NCBI GenBank assembly: GCA_026120185.1 | Contig: JANUWF010001193.1 | Location: forward strand, 620,001-684,000 | Source of the DNA: Voacanga thouarsii | Taxonomy: Eukaryota > Streptophyta > Magnoliopsida > Gentianales > Apocynaceae | Reading direction: 5' to 3' | Length of the DNA stretch: 64,000 nucleotides | Shown: piece by piece, positions 51,158 to 63,500 of the stretch | Layout: every line of letters begins with the position of its first letter | Position numbering within the stretch: position 1 is the first letter of the stretch | Notes under the pieces: generated by a model | What the model saw: the letters and a program-made list of their open reading frames with translations, nothing else | Database searches by the model: none | What the model was told of the DNA's origin: nothing | Made by a program: the position numbers and the translations under genes

Positions 51158-52307
51158 TTAGGCATCCTCCTCATTTTCCTTCCCCTTTAAGCCAGCATCT
51201 AGACTAGCAGCAGAATTAGCCGTGAAGTTACTGCGCAATGAGTCTTGGAATTTTCTCATCCCCTTAAGTTTCTTATTATATTTGGCATTGAAGCATACTT
51301 GTCTCAATTTCTTTGTTTGGTCCTCCAACTGCGTATCAAGACTTTCTTCCACCAACTACTTTTCACATTCCAGTATCTCAATGGCTTCTTTCAACTTCTT
51401 CTCAGTCATATGTCCTCCTTCTTCTTTATTTTACATCTCCTATAAATCGAAGTGATATCATCGATTATTTACTTATAAATCTTTCATAGTTCCATACTTG
51501 CAAATTATAAATGTGTGTGAGAGAGAACCTGAACATTCTGGATTAAAGTCTCCAAGCTCATCAACTTTCTATGAGGCCATCGACGAATTCCCAACTCCCT
51601 ACATCTGTTCTTGAGATGTGTTAAGCCAATATTCAGTTTTTTGGCCGCGCTCTTGATTGGCAGGTAAAAGTATTGCGAAATGGTTTCTCTTGATAGTGTT
51701 TGGGAGTTATTACCATTCTTCTTTCTCTGCCTCTTAATCCTCTTCTTCTCTATAGGAATTTCGTCTGAAATAATATATTGAATTTCGACATTATGCATAT
51801 CATGGGTCCTCACTCCAAATTCATTACCAAGACCATTCATTATTTCTCCTAGAAAAGAAAATAATATCAGTAAAGATAATACCATTCAAAATCCATATTT
51901 GAATATATGATAACCTGGAATCATATTCTGATTTTGTTCAAAATCTATTAGAGAGTAGAAAGGATCATGCACAAGTATATCCTCATTCAGAGGAATAGTA
52001 TCAAGAGGAACAGTATTAAAAGTAGTTTCTTGCATGGGCAGATCAAATTGGTCCAAAGCAGTATGTTCACTGATTTACATAAAAAACAAACCAAAAAAGA
52101 GTTTAATTTTATTATCAAGTACACTAAAAAAAAAAAATGGAAGCTCTCAAAGGTATCTCACTTGAGATTAGGAAGAAGCAGTTGGATTGGAAAGGAAAAC
52201 ATATCAGGAGGAAGCGATTGGCTTGGAAAGGAAAATATATCAAAATCTGTTGCGTTAGAAACCAAGTCAAAATTTGACCATGTCTCAAATGAATTACGAG
52301 TCTCCAT
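51158..52307 (-). pseudogene. RKD-type RWP-RK transcription factor gene, captured in element B
   Basis: Plant RKD regulators bind DNA through the RWP-RK domain and act in egg-cell identity and embryogenic competence. Four exons on the minus strand: 52307-52162, 52069-51915, 51848-51529 and about 51439-51158, all with GT..AG borders and matching phases. Exon 1 begins METRNSFETWSNFDLVS. Exon 3 holds a complete RWP-RK domain: ISQYFYLPIKSAAKKLNIG, LTHLKNRCRELGIRRWPHRK, LMSLETLIQNVQ. Exon 4 matches the RKD C-terminal coiled coil (KKLKEAIEILECEK, LDTQLEDQTKKLRQVCFNAK) but has an in-frame TAA at its third codon and a TAG at 51358-51356. Translation would stop after about 161 residues, just past the RWP-RK domain. 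Either a pseudogene or a C-terminally truncated protein. It lies antisense to the retrotransposon. Confidence 0.88.
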
Positions 52308-52355
52308 ATCTGCTTTGTGATTTTTGTTTTTTATATTTACTAATAACTGATAACT

Positions 52356-52362
<7 letters not shown>

Positions 52363-52401
<39 letters not shown>
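52363..52401. repeat. (AT)n microsatellite in the RKD 5' leader
   Basis: About 19 AT units between the RKD start codon and its TATA-like box. Confidence 0.9.
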
Positions 52402-52407
<6 letters not shown>

Positions 52408-52518
52408 AAGAAGCAGAAGAGGTAGATGATAGGTGGAGGGACGGAGGAGAAGAAAAGACAAAGAGGAAGGGGGAAAGATGGTACCGGGAAGAGTGAGAAA
52501 AAAAATAAATAAAAAGAG

Positions 52519-52526
52519 ATATTTAT
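52519..52526 (-). promoter_or_regulatory. TATA box candidate of the captured RKD gene
   Basis: TATAAATA on the minus strand, about 212 bases before the RKD start. It lies inside the non-element DNA, so the gene appears to have been captured together with a promoter. Confidence 0.5.
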
Positions 52527-52653
52527 AATAGATTTCTCGACATTTTCTACTTATCATTATTTTCTTACATTTCTTTTCTTATTCTCTTGTGTAATCATTA
52601 TTCTCTTGTTATCATTTTCTTATATTTCTTTTTCTTTTCTCTTATCATTATTC

Positions 52654-54540
52654 CCTAAATTAAGGGGAGAACAGAAACAGTACAAGAAAGATCTTGATTG
52701 GACAACATCATTAAATTATCTTGATCTGCATACAAGCGCGTATGAACTTGAAATTCAAAAGATAATTCCTTTGTAAAGCATTGCAAATCAAATGCCAGAC
52801 ACTTTTGTTGACTCCAAAAGAGTAACAAAATCGCATATGTCAGCTATAAATACTCCTATACTAATTGAAGTTCTAACAGAACAAAAGAGTTTACATATAG
52901 CTGTTGAGCCAAAAGCATGCCAGAAGTATGGCCGACCTTTTGGTTTTAAAGATAAAAATCCTCGAAAGAAGAGAGGATTAATGATCTAGATAATCATATT
53001 AAAGCAAAGAATGATAAAGACCAAGAGAAAACTGATGACAAAGAATCAAACGTTGATGAAAGTAACATTGAAATTTCTATCAATTATATCACTTTCGGTA
53101 GAAGTTGGAATCGGATAGAAACAATTATTGATAATATGTTTGCATATAATATCGCTTGATGTTATACGGGATAATGATGATCCTGAACCAATATCAGTTG
53201 ATGAATGTCGGCATAAAAAAGATTGGCTACAATGGAAAGATGCGATTCAATCGGAGTTAAATGCACTGACAAAACGTGAAGTCTTCGGACTTGCAATTCG
53301 AACACCTGAAGGTTTAAAACCTGTTGGCTACAAATGGATATTTATATGAAAGCGTAATGAAAAGAATGAAATCGTACGATATAAAGCACGGTTAGTAGCC
53401 CAAGATTTTTTACAAAGACTAGGTATTGATTATGATGAAACTTATTCTCCTGTTGTTGATACTATTACACTCTGATATCTTATCAGTTTGGCAGTACATG
53501 AAAAGATAGATATGCACCTATTAGATGTTGTCACTACTTACTTGTATGAAAAATTAGAAAATGATGTTTACATGAAAATCCTCGAAGGATTTCATATACC
53601 TGCAGCATATAAACACTATCCTTGTGAAAATTACTCTATCAAATTGCAGAAATCATTATATGGCCTGAAGATATCTGGGCGCATGTGGTTCAACCATCTT
53701 AGTAAATAGTGATTGAAAGTGAGATTTAAAACTGACCAGGTATGTCCATGTGTTTTTATTAAGAAATCTAATTCTAAATTTGTGATATTAGCTATATATG
53801 TTGATAATATTAATCTTATTGGAACTCCTGAAGAGCTCCAAGAAACAGTTGATTATTCGACATCAAGGATGGTCATAAAATTACACTTTGCCTTAGTTTA
53901 CAAATTGAACATTTGGCAATTATAACATTTATTTATTCAACATATATAACAAAAGTTCTAAAAATATTTGGTATGGACAAAGCACATTCATTGAGTATTC
54001 CAATGATCGTCCGGTCATTAGATGTGAATAAAGATCTTTTCCAACCTAAAGAAGAGGATGAAGAACTTCATGATCCTGAAGTACCATATCTCAGTGTAAT
54101 TGATGCATTAATGTATCTTACTAACAATACACGACCTGATATTGCATTTACTGTCAATTTATTAGCAAGATTTAGTTCTTCACCAACACGACGACATTGG
54201 AATGGAATTAAATAAGTCCTCCGATATCTCCAAGCAGCTACTTCTTCAAATTATGCTGAAATTACAGCCATTCATGAAGCAGGTAGAGAATGATTCATTA
54301 TATCCAAGAAAGTTGTGGATTATCATATATCAGAGATATTCCAACTCCTCTTTATGAAGATAATGCAGCTTGCATAGCGCAATTACGAGGAGGATATATT
54401 AAAGGAGATCGGACACAACATAGGTCACCAAACTCCAGAAGAAAGGTGAAATTGATGTGCTACAAATTCGGTCATGTGATAACCTCGCAGAGATTTTCAC
54501 AAAGACTTTACCGACTGCAACATTTGAGAGTTGAGATATA
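52654..54540 (+). pseudogene. Copia RT/RNase H remnant of element B
   Basis: Reads [48 protein letters not shown] and TYSPVVD, then the RT core DVVTTYLYEKLENDVYMK. The catalytic box is YVDN at 53797-53808, not YVDD. RNase H similarity follows (ALMYLTNNTRPDIAFTVNLL). Stops interrupt at several points, including after KWIFI. RT activity is not expected. Confidence 0.87.
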
Positions 54541-54719
54541 AAATCGATATGCGTCGGTTTAAAGATTTAAAGGAATCATCTCACCAGGGGGAGTAATAAA
54601 CAGACATATAGAATAGTGTACTCATTTTCCTTCACTAGATTTTTTTTCCACTGGGTTTTTATCTAGTAAAGTTTTAATGATGCATATTTTTTATATAATA
54701 GATGGACATCGAAGGGGGG

Positions 54720-55097
54720 TGTTATGAATATCTTAAAATTATTGGATGCTCCATTAATTAATGGAGGCTCTACTAATTATGAATTTATGTGAATTATTAG
54801 AGAAGATTTTTATGGATGCCCACTATTTAGTGGAGACACCACTAATTAAGATTAGTGGAAGATGATGTATGCCATAATGTATTCCACTAATTAGAGCTTT
54901 ATAAATAGAGCTATTCTCTAAGCTTGTAATACACTATTATTTTGTGAAAAAAGATTAGTGAAAGAAAGATTAGAGAAAATTGTGAGAGAAAATTGTGAGA
55001 GAAAAGAAAGAGAGAAATTTTTGTGCAAAAAATAGTTAGAGTTTTATTAGCGTGTAGTGTGTAGATTTTATTCTAACACTACCCAAATTTTATAACA
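54720..55097 (+). repeat. 3' LTR of copia element B
   Basis: 378 bp, complete. TATA-like TTTATAAATAG at about 54898-54908. Ends ..CCAAATTTTATAACA. Its 5-bp flank TGTAA equals the flank of the 5' LTR. Confidence 0.9.
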
Positions 55098-55102
55098 TGT
55101 AA

Positions 55103-56559
55103 TTTCTATTTCTCAAATTCATTATAACAATAAATAACGAGTTAGAAGTCAAAAGTAGGATGGACCTACCCTCATGTTTAGTTCACAAAGGAAGAAGAGA
55201 GGAATGGAAAACCTTTATTTCTATTAGGGATCGATAATATTTTTTTATGTAAAAAATAATAAATATTATCGTAATTTTTAATCTATTCAAATTTGATTTA
55301 CTATTTTTAGTGACATCATATTTTTTCTATTCTGATTTACCTTTTATTCATCTTGTCTTTGCACTTGGTAAGATTTAGATATTATCAAAGATGAGCATTA
55401 AGTGAAATCCGTCTAGAATCTTAGTTGACAAAAAATTCAATAAATTAAATCACTCTAAATAAAATCTGATTGACCGACCAAGAATCTCTCCCTTTAAAAA
55501 TCAAACATGCGACCTCACGATTATAGTACCGGTGCCAGACTAATTTGAGGTACCGAAGCCCCATCAATTTTACTCCTTGGTATGGATAATAATACTAACA
55601 CTTGTCTGCGGCTTAGTCTAAGCCAGAAAACAATACAATCGGGGTCCCATGGCATATGGATTAAAGTGATTGCCATCGAGGAATGAGTCGAAAGGCTGCA
55701 TAATTGAGAATTCAAAAGGCAACATGGAGGTGCATGTGAGGGGTGACGTCAAGAGGAACTTTTAGTTGGTTTTTCATGTGTATACTCATAATCAAATCAT
55801 TGAAGATTGATGATCGACAGTTGTGGAGGGGAGGTCTCCATTGGTCCACCACCAATTAACCCTCTCTGCAAACAAAGAACACAAGGAACAGATTCAAAAC
55901 GGAAAAGGAGAAGCTTGTGAGTTGTGACCTGCATTTCTTGCATGAGTAACAGCAAAGGGAACATTCCCTTGCTTCATGTGAAGCATAGCTGTGATTGGCA
56001 TGGTGTGAGCTGTTGTGTTCTAGTTCTACTCTCACATTCCATTTGCTATCTGCACTTATTGAAACCTCAGACATTTCTTGATCACACACAAAAAGCCTAA
56101 CTGCATTGCTTAGTTCTTCTCATTGCCTGGTGAATGCCCCAATTTCCAATATATTGGTGAAAACGTTTGAAGCCTGAGTAGTGAGATATGCAGTGACCTA
56201 AGTAAGCAGAAGAATGCACCTGTTGTTCTCCGAATCTGGCAAAAGAAAACTGTATATTCACTAAAGCAAAGAAGCAACTTCGGAATATGCAGAGGACTTA
56301 AAATTATAAAGATGAAAAGGAAAGATTATAAATCTCAAATGATGTAGGTATGTGTAAAAACCAAACAAGATGAGGAGATGAGCCCTCCTTCAATATAGAG
56401 CCCTTAGTTTAAAAATTTGCTCCTGTTTTTATATCATTATTCTTCTTGAATCAGGTTATTCCCCACCAAAAAAATAAAAAATATATATATAAAAACACAC
56501 AAAGGCATTTGTTATGCCGAAGCAAATAGGGACATCAAATAAATCTTATATGTCCTCAG
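55103..56559. other. Spacer downstream of the beta-xylosidase gene
   Basis: Contains a minus-strand frame at 55856-56089 (77 residues, Cys/His-rich: MCDQEMSEVSISADSKWNVR..). I do not recognise it, see no splice partner, and leave it uncalled. 56.1-56.56 kb is 3' flank of the xylosidase gene. Confidence 0.5.
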
Positions 56560-59500
56560 TCATATTCGGACTGAAAAGGTATGCTGTACATCTTCCAACA
56601 TTAATATGTGATCACCTAAAGGCAATATTTTGTTCCCTTGGTCATCAACGATACTAAGATGTTCACATGGATCTACCAAGATGCTTGTTTGAGCAGATCT
56701 ATGTGACAGGACATGAACACGATCAAATCCAATGATTTGTTTGTTTGGAGCACCCAAAATGATTTTTGGTGCTCTAGAAAACAATAATACAACTGCACTT
56801 CCATCCAAGTTTCCATTGTTCATCACAGCAATCCGGACATAGAATCTCAATGATTCGCAGAATGCCACATCTTTGACATTAATGTAGTCAAGCCCATTAA
56901 CTCTCAAGTGAAGCATGTTCCTTCTTAATTCAGCATTAATATATCCAGATAAGCTCAGTCTTTCAGGTGCCAATAAAAATTTGTAACAGAAATTCGTATA
57001 GCTCAATCCATGTCCAAACCCATAAACTCTACCTCCAGTGTAAAACCGATATGTTCTTCCAGGATAACCACGAGACGGATCAGCTCGCATGTTCATGTCA
57101 CTCATTGGTACCCGGGTAAATGATTCAGGATACCAGGTCACTGGAAGTCTTCCACCTGTGTTCATTCACACAAGTACATTAATGTTACGCCACCTGAGAC
57201 TCTGATGTTCAAATCCCTTATAGAATAATAACAATTGGCTTCTAATAAACTTTGTAACTCCCTTAAGTATTACATAATTTCACTTAGTTTTTTAATGATG
57301 TTTATGGCAGTTAACTGTTCTTATGGCTCTATTTCTGGCATAAGTGATTTATACCTAGAAATAAACTGCAGACTATGCTATAATTACAGAGGAATGAATG
57401 ACTTGTTTTTATACAGACACTCAAATTTATTCTGTTTTCTATACTGACCTGGATTGTAATCTCCAAAGACAATTTCTGAAAGTGCTTTGCCACCAGTCTC
57501 TCCAGGGTATCCTATCCAAAGAATGCTAGCTATTCGGGGATCTCCTTCAGCAAATGATACATCAATAGGACCCCCACCAGTCAGAACTAAAACCAGTGGT
57601 TTTCTGCTTACAGCTGCCACAGAGGTAATTATAGTCATCTGATAACCAGGTAAAAGAAGACTATACCGGTCATGGTCTTCAGTTTCTTGTGATAAATCCA
57701 GCCCAGCTACCATAATAACATATTCAGCTCTTCTAGCAATAGAAATAGCTTCTGGAAGAAGAGCCGTTGAATTGCAAGGCACATCTACGCAGCCAATTGC
57801 AAAAGATGTTTCTCTTACATAGTCTTGAATCTCTTCAACAATGCTTTTCGGATTGCATGAAACTCCTAAAGACAGAAAAAGTTGCTTCAATGTGATTATC
57901 TAACAGGCTATTAGATTTATAACAACATTTTTGGGGTTTATGAATTGATCTTTTTCATATTTTTGGTTACTTGTAGTTAGGTTGATCAGTCCAATATAAA
58001 GAAGTCGAATTCCCCAAAAACAATGAAAATAATACGATCCATCAAGTGAAAAAGAACTTTGTTTCAGGATATAAGCTTATTACCAAAAACACTGCCAGAT
58101 AAGCTTGTTACTGGTTCTTTCAGTAACATACTGACAGCACTAATTGACCAGATTATTATTGTTCGTTCTCACCAAAAACACCTGCAAAGTTAACTTGTGG
58201 GATTGTATTGTACCTATTTATTTGTTCATTCTTGCAAAAATTCTCAATTCAATAGGTAGAAAAAGAAGGATCACAGAAAGATAAAATGATAAACCACACT
58301 GACCAAAATCAACTGACTCTAAAGATGTGGGATATTCAAACCTGTGTAATCACCGCCAATGTCACTTGCATTTGCCAGCGGACCAATAACAGCTAATGAA
58401 GACACAGCTTTCTTATCAAAGGGGAGGAAATTCTTGTCATTTTTGAGAAGCACAATACCCTGCCTTGCTGCTTCAAGTGCTAGTTTCTTATGCTCTGAAT
58501 TGCAAACATCACGAGATCCAAACTCACTAAACTGATCATTTGCGGGGTTTCCATCAAAAATTCCAAGACGCAGTTGAACAGAAAACAAATTGAGCAGAGC
58601 TCTATCTATGTCTTCTTCCGGCACCTTCCCCTGATCAATTGCAGATTTCATGTGTCGCAGCATATAGGTTCCACAATTAATATCCGTTCCTGATGAAAAC
58701 TGACCACGATAAGTTTGATAGCACATAAACAAGTATATCAAAGTGACAATAATGAGCAGAGGATTTAAATACCTGCTTTTAGAGCAAGAGCAACAGCATC
58801 CTCGGGAGTTCTGGTGAAATTGTGATTTTCATATATTGTGGCCACAGCATCACAATCAGAAGTGATATATCTGTAATTTTCCATTAAAGGGGAAGGTTTG
58901 AGTCTCTATGACCAATTACATCTGCAAGAATGTATGTCAATCATAATACAAGTAGGAAATCATCACCCTTTGAAATTCCAGTCATTTCGGGCTTTATGTA
59001 AGAGATCCTTGTCTGCACACGCCGGAATGCCATTCACGCTATTGTATGAACACATCAAGCAGCTTGCTTGGCCCTTCTCAATACAACTCTGGAATGGTGG
59101 TTGATATGTATCCTCCATATCCTGCTTTGTGACCTGAAGTATTGATGACCAATTCTTTCAGAAGCTCAAGTATATATATGAATACTTGGTCGTACCCTGG
59201 TATTTGTTAAGGTCTCTATACCCACTGAATTCTATTCAATAAAGTAGATAGATTGAGTTTATTTTCTCTTTGGCCTAATTTGAATGTAAGCACCCCCAGT
59301 ACTCTTAGTGAAGTTGACAATAACCAGGAAGTAAGTCCAACACTTAGAGGATTAGCCCTGCTGAACACATGTCCACTGTGAAGGAAATGCATTATCCTTA
59401 TTACTGTGTTGATAGAAACCTTAAATCATACCAAAACCCCATCATTGAAGACAATCACACTTTAAACCTGTTATGAAATTCAAACTACAAGATGTCTCCA

Positions 59501-60533
59501 GGTTACATATGAGTTCTAAACTTAAAAATAAAACTGAAATCTTTTAAAACAGAAAAAATTACTATGATAACGCCAAGTATTACTGGGGATCAAGATATCC
59601 ATCTTTTTCAAGGACTTGAATTCTTTTAGACTAACACATGCTGGTGCTATGAGGCTATGATTTCACATAGATAAACAAAAATTCATGAGCATCGTATTGA
59701 TCTTTTGAAATTACTCAGATAAGAAGTCAAAACATCAGAACTCAAATTGTGATATTACTTCACAAAATTTCAGCTTGAGAGAGACTCACCACAGCACTAA
59801 AGTTATATCGAGTGTTATTCCGCCATTTTTCCAAATCATAGGCTGTGAAATGCTTACAACAGGCAGACAACATCAAGCCTCCGCTACCATCATCATTGTC
59901 GCCTTTCAAGAACCTCCACGCTCCAAAGTGGTTTCTGTTTCCACCAATCACGCGCCGATTCTCACCCTGGAAACCCCTCACATACTCTACAGCATATGCA
60001 GACGTCACCATAGGATCCTCTCCTGGTGTCTCCTGCCCTCTTCCCCATCTGGGGTCCCTAAAAATGTTAATATTAGGCGCCCAAAACGTCAGACCAGCTT
60101 GTCCAACGTTATACATAGCCCTAGCCTCCACCGCAATAGCCGAAGCAATCGCATACCACAAGCTTCTATTGAATGAAGCAGCGGTAAGAATAACTTGTGG
60201 AAAAGCAGTAGCAGATGTAATCGAGCCATTGAACGTGATGCCAGGGCCATTGGTGGCAATACCGTGAAGTGACTCAGACCACCACTCGTAGGCTGGTATT
60301 CCAAGTCTTGGGATACTGCTGGCATTGTTACAAAGCTGTTGAATTTTTTCCTCAAGAGTGAGCAGTGAAATCAAAGATAGGGCTCTGGCTTTGATAGAGA
60401 GGGAAGTATCACAAAACCCATAAGAATTGTGATTTGGGGGCTTACATGGGTACTGCAGCCATGAGGAACCCGGTTTGAGGAGCAACAGCAATGAAACAAT
60501 GCTAAAGAAGATAAATTTCAAGATCTTGGACAT
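56560..60533 (-). CDS. Glycoside hydrolase family 3 beta-D-xylosidase, BXL6-like
   Basis: Secreted cell-wall enzyme expected to release xylose (and possibly arabinose) from xylan side products. Six exons: 60533-59790, 59133-58967, 58870-58773, 58689-58342, 57865-57449, 57155-56560, giving 789 residues. A signal peptide covers about residues 1-24 ([17 protein letters not shown]). The GH3 N-domain contains [40 protein letters not shown] and [10 protein letters not shown]. The nucleophile is the Asp of TSDCDA at about residue 309, across the exon 2/3 junction. The C-domain has [23 protein letters not shown] and [12 protein letters not shown], then a fibronectin III-like end. [19 protein letters not shown] and [10 protein letters not shown] favour BXL6 over BXL1-4 or BXL7. 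Several N-glycosylation sites (NNTRYNFS). No damage seen. Confidence 0.95.
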
Positions 60534-63500
60534 CTCAGAACAAGTCAGCAGCTCTCAGTTCAGTTGAGCTATCCTAGGATTGGCTGTTGAGTATGCATCT
60601 GAAGCTAGATAAAGAGAACATGATTGGTAGTTGATCCGTCAATTCATTCCATCTTTTCATCTCTTTGCACTGAAATGGAAGATCATTGGTTCCTTCCCTC
60701 TTTCATCTTCCATTTTCTCTTCCAACACAGGGAGGATTCAACCTGTTCTGTTGTCCGGTCGTTTTGTTCTCATCTGAGCTGACTGTAACCATTTTCAGCA
60801 TCCATCGGGGAAATAAAAACAGGAAGGCCAAAGTCTTATCTTATCCTTCAATAATGTATTTTGTATCCAATTAACATTCTTAAGTACATTGTTAACAAAC
60901 TAATGCAATTCCTTCTGTTCTTTCTTTCTTTTTTTAAAGAGTAATAATTTAATTAATAAAAATATTTATGATAAGCTCTAACTTCTTATTCCATTATATT
61001 TTTGTAACTTTATATTGAGTTTGAAGAAATGTGGTAACGCCTTTATTTAAAGTAAATTATATTTTCTTTTTATGTTATTTAACTAGTATAAAAAATATAT
61101 TAAAACTTCTTCATAATATTAATCATTATGATTAAATATTAAAAATAATGAAACAATACGATGATTATTTAATAATAAATACTAATAAAAATTTATCATC
61201 AAAGATACTGAATTAATTACATAAATAAATAAATAATTAATTTTAAATATTTAATCAATTTATCAAACAAGTTTAAAGTTACAAGAATATTAAATTGTTG
61301 CAATGTGGATGGATGAATATTTTAAAACTTTTCATTAGTTTGATTCATATCTCTATATTTTTTTATATTTTCTTAATGTATAAAAGAAGAAAAAGAAAAA
61401 TTTTAATGTAGTTGGAAAAAAATGGAAAAAGAAAGGGAATTACCATATGATTACCTTTGGACCGATGCACCAAAGTTGCTATCGAAGTAGGCTATTAGGC
61501 TCTGAAATGACTTTGGGCCAATTGACCCAAGCAGGCTTTTAGTTGTTACCAACAAAGGGCTCAACGCACCCATGCTCTCGCCAAGCTTGTGGGCCTCGTT
61601 CTTCACATGTGTCACTTAGATTCCTTGGGCCATTTTTTCCAATAAAAGGCATTCTAGAGTAGGTTACCTAATAAACAAAGCCTATTTTTCCATGCTCTCT
61701 TCAATGAGGCAACTGTGGTTTTTCAGTAGAAAAGTAGGGTGAAAAAAAAAGCAGCTGTAAAAATGAAAACAAAAGGAGGACACTGTCCTTATCTTTTTTC
61801 AAATGGCTTTTTGGACATCATATTCTGAAAAGTACACTTTATAATCTCTTAGTATTTATAAATCCCATAAATTAAATAGTTATACAACAATGTAAATGTG
61901 ATATTTTAATTTTATATGGAATTTAAATATTTATTTTAACCTAATAAAAATAATATAAAGTAATTAAACTTAGACCCTTTTTTTCTTAGATTTAAACGGG
62001 ATTTGATAGTACTCTCACAACAAGTACTTAAACGAGTAATTAACTACAAGTGCTATCATATTTATGGTCACTTTTCCACATTCCCAGGTACGGGACATGA
62101 CAGTAAGATCAAACCTAGGCCCCTCCTACCTTCTTTTGAAAATTTGAAGTGAAAGAAGAAGCTGCAATAAAGCATCTAGTGGGAATGAGAAGCTAGCAGA
62201 GAGAAAAGAAATAGGGTAAAAAAAAGATGGGAACCCTTTATGGTGTCAAACTTTGGCAATAACTAGATTTAACCTGCCATCACTAAAAGGAAATGCTTGA
62301 CATGATTGGCCGCCTAAGGTCTCTGTTTCCATAGATAATTGCACTTGTACGTTCAGAGCTTTTTCATATTGCAATGTTCACACGTGAACATTTACTTTGT
62401 TTAACCCTTTACCTCTCTTGAAAAAGAAGTGATTAGATCAGTAATTCAATGGTTTGACAGTACTAATGGCAATGGGGTAATCATGATCTCCAAGATTATT
62501 GATATGCAAGTATAACCACTAATGGCCTCTGTATATGTTCGATGGAGGAGACCATGTAACAGAAAACAACAACAATACCCTATCCTATATAGCCTCCCTA
62601 TGCATGTAGCTTCATTTGAATGTATCTTGTCCCAGAACATATATAGCTGAACTAAGTTTTTGAATCCATTAATTGCCAAGGATGAAGACAAAGGAGCTCT
62701 CCAGAGGGACTTACAAAGTCAACTTATGAATCATATATATGGAGTTTTACAGTTAGGCAGATTGTGCATAGAACAGCAGCCTTACGTCTTAAGTTAGATA
62801 AATTGTCAAAAATAAGAGTAGGTGAAAACAATATATTGTTGGCTAAGTGGACTTTATGACTACTAAATCATTATAACTTATTGAATATAATTACTCACTA
62901 GTTATTCGAATAATGGTATACGTTGAAAGATTATTATTCCATTATTTTGTAAAGTATTGGCGGTAGATTACAAGAGTTATAAAAGTTATAAAGAAAGATT
63001 AAAAGAGTCCTTAATAATAATTTATAAAGGGTGATTTAGTTCTTCTATAAATAGTCTTTTTCTCTACTTACCTAATTTGTGTGTTATTTTATCATTATAC
63101 ACAAAAATATTAGAGAGTTAGAAGAAAGAAGATCAAATGCCTATCTTGATGATCATGTCTTAAGGAAAGTTTGGTTAGTTTTTATATGATATGGTATTTA
63201 TAAGATGTGACTAATGATCTTTACTTTCTAACGTATATATCCAAGAAATTAAACAGATTATACATAAAATGACACAAACCGAAGAGTTCAAAATAAAAAG
63301 ATTTATTATTAAATTTTTTATATGTATCTTGAATTGGTCTGATTAGATAATATGAATAACTTCTATACCGCTAATCAGAGTTCGAATCTCTCTTAAGACT
63401 TGCCTAGTACGATTTATCCATTTGACTTATTGCACAATGGATGATGGTAAATGGTTAAGTAGATGCTGGGGGAATATAATTGGAAGAAATAATTGCAAAA

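Larger units (their letters stand above)
49973..55097 (+). mobile_element. Ty1/copia LTR retrotransposon, element B, carrying a captured RKD gene
   Basis: Outer ends are TGTTATGAATATC and TTTTATAACA. TGTAA directly precedes (49968-49972) and follows (55098-55102) the element, a perfect 5-bp target duplication. A 5' LTR of 221 bp and 3' LTR of 378 bp align except for a gap. Inside are a gag remnant (to about 50860), about 1.8 kb of non-element DNA with an antisense RKD gene (about 50863-52650), and RT/RNase H remnants (52654-54540). A purine tract (GAAGGGGGG) directly precedes the 3' LTR. Element A (21078-26375) is the same family: its sequence upstream of RT matches 52654-52810 almost base for base. 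The protease and integrase segments found in A are missing here. Confidence 0.9.

Noticed and set aside
55856..56089. Cys/His-rich 77-codon minus-strand frame as a small secreted or zinc protein
   Set aside because: No signal peptide, no known Cys spacing, and no flanking exon found. Left as unrecognised.
59775..60267. Plus-strand frames of 133-140 codons opposite xylosidase exon 1
   Set aside because: Antisense shadows of a strongly supported GH3 coding exon.
62820..63150. Possible solo LTR with a TATA-like TCTATAAATAG
   Set aside because: No convincing TG..CA termini or target duplication could be paired by eye.
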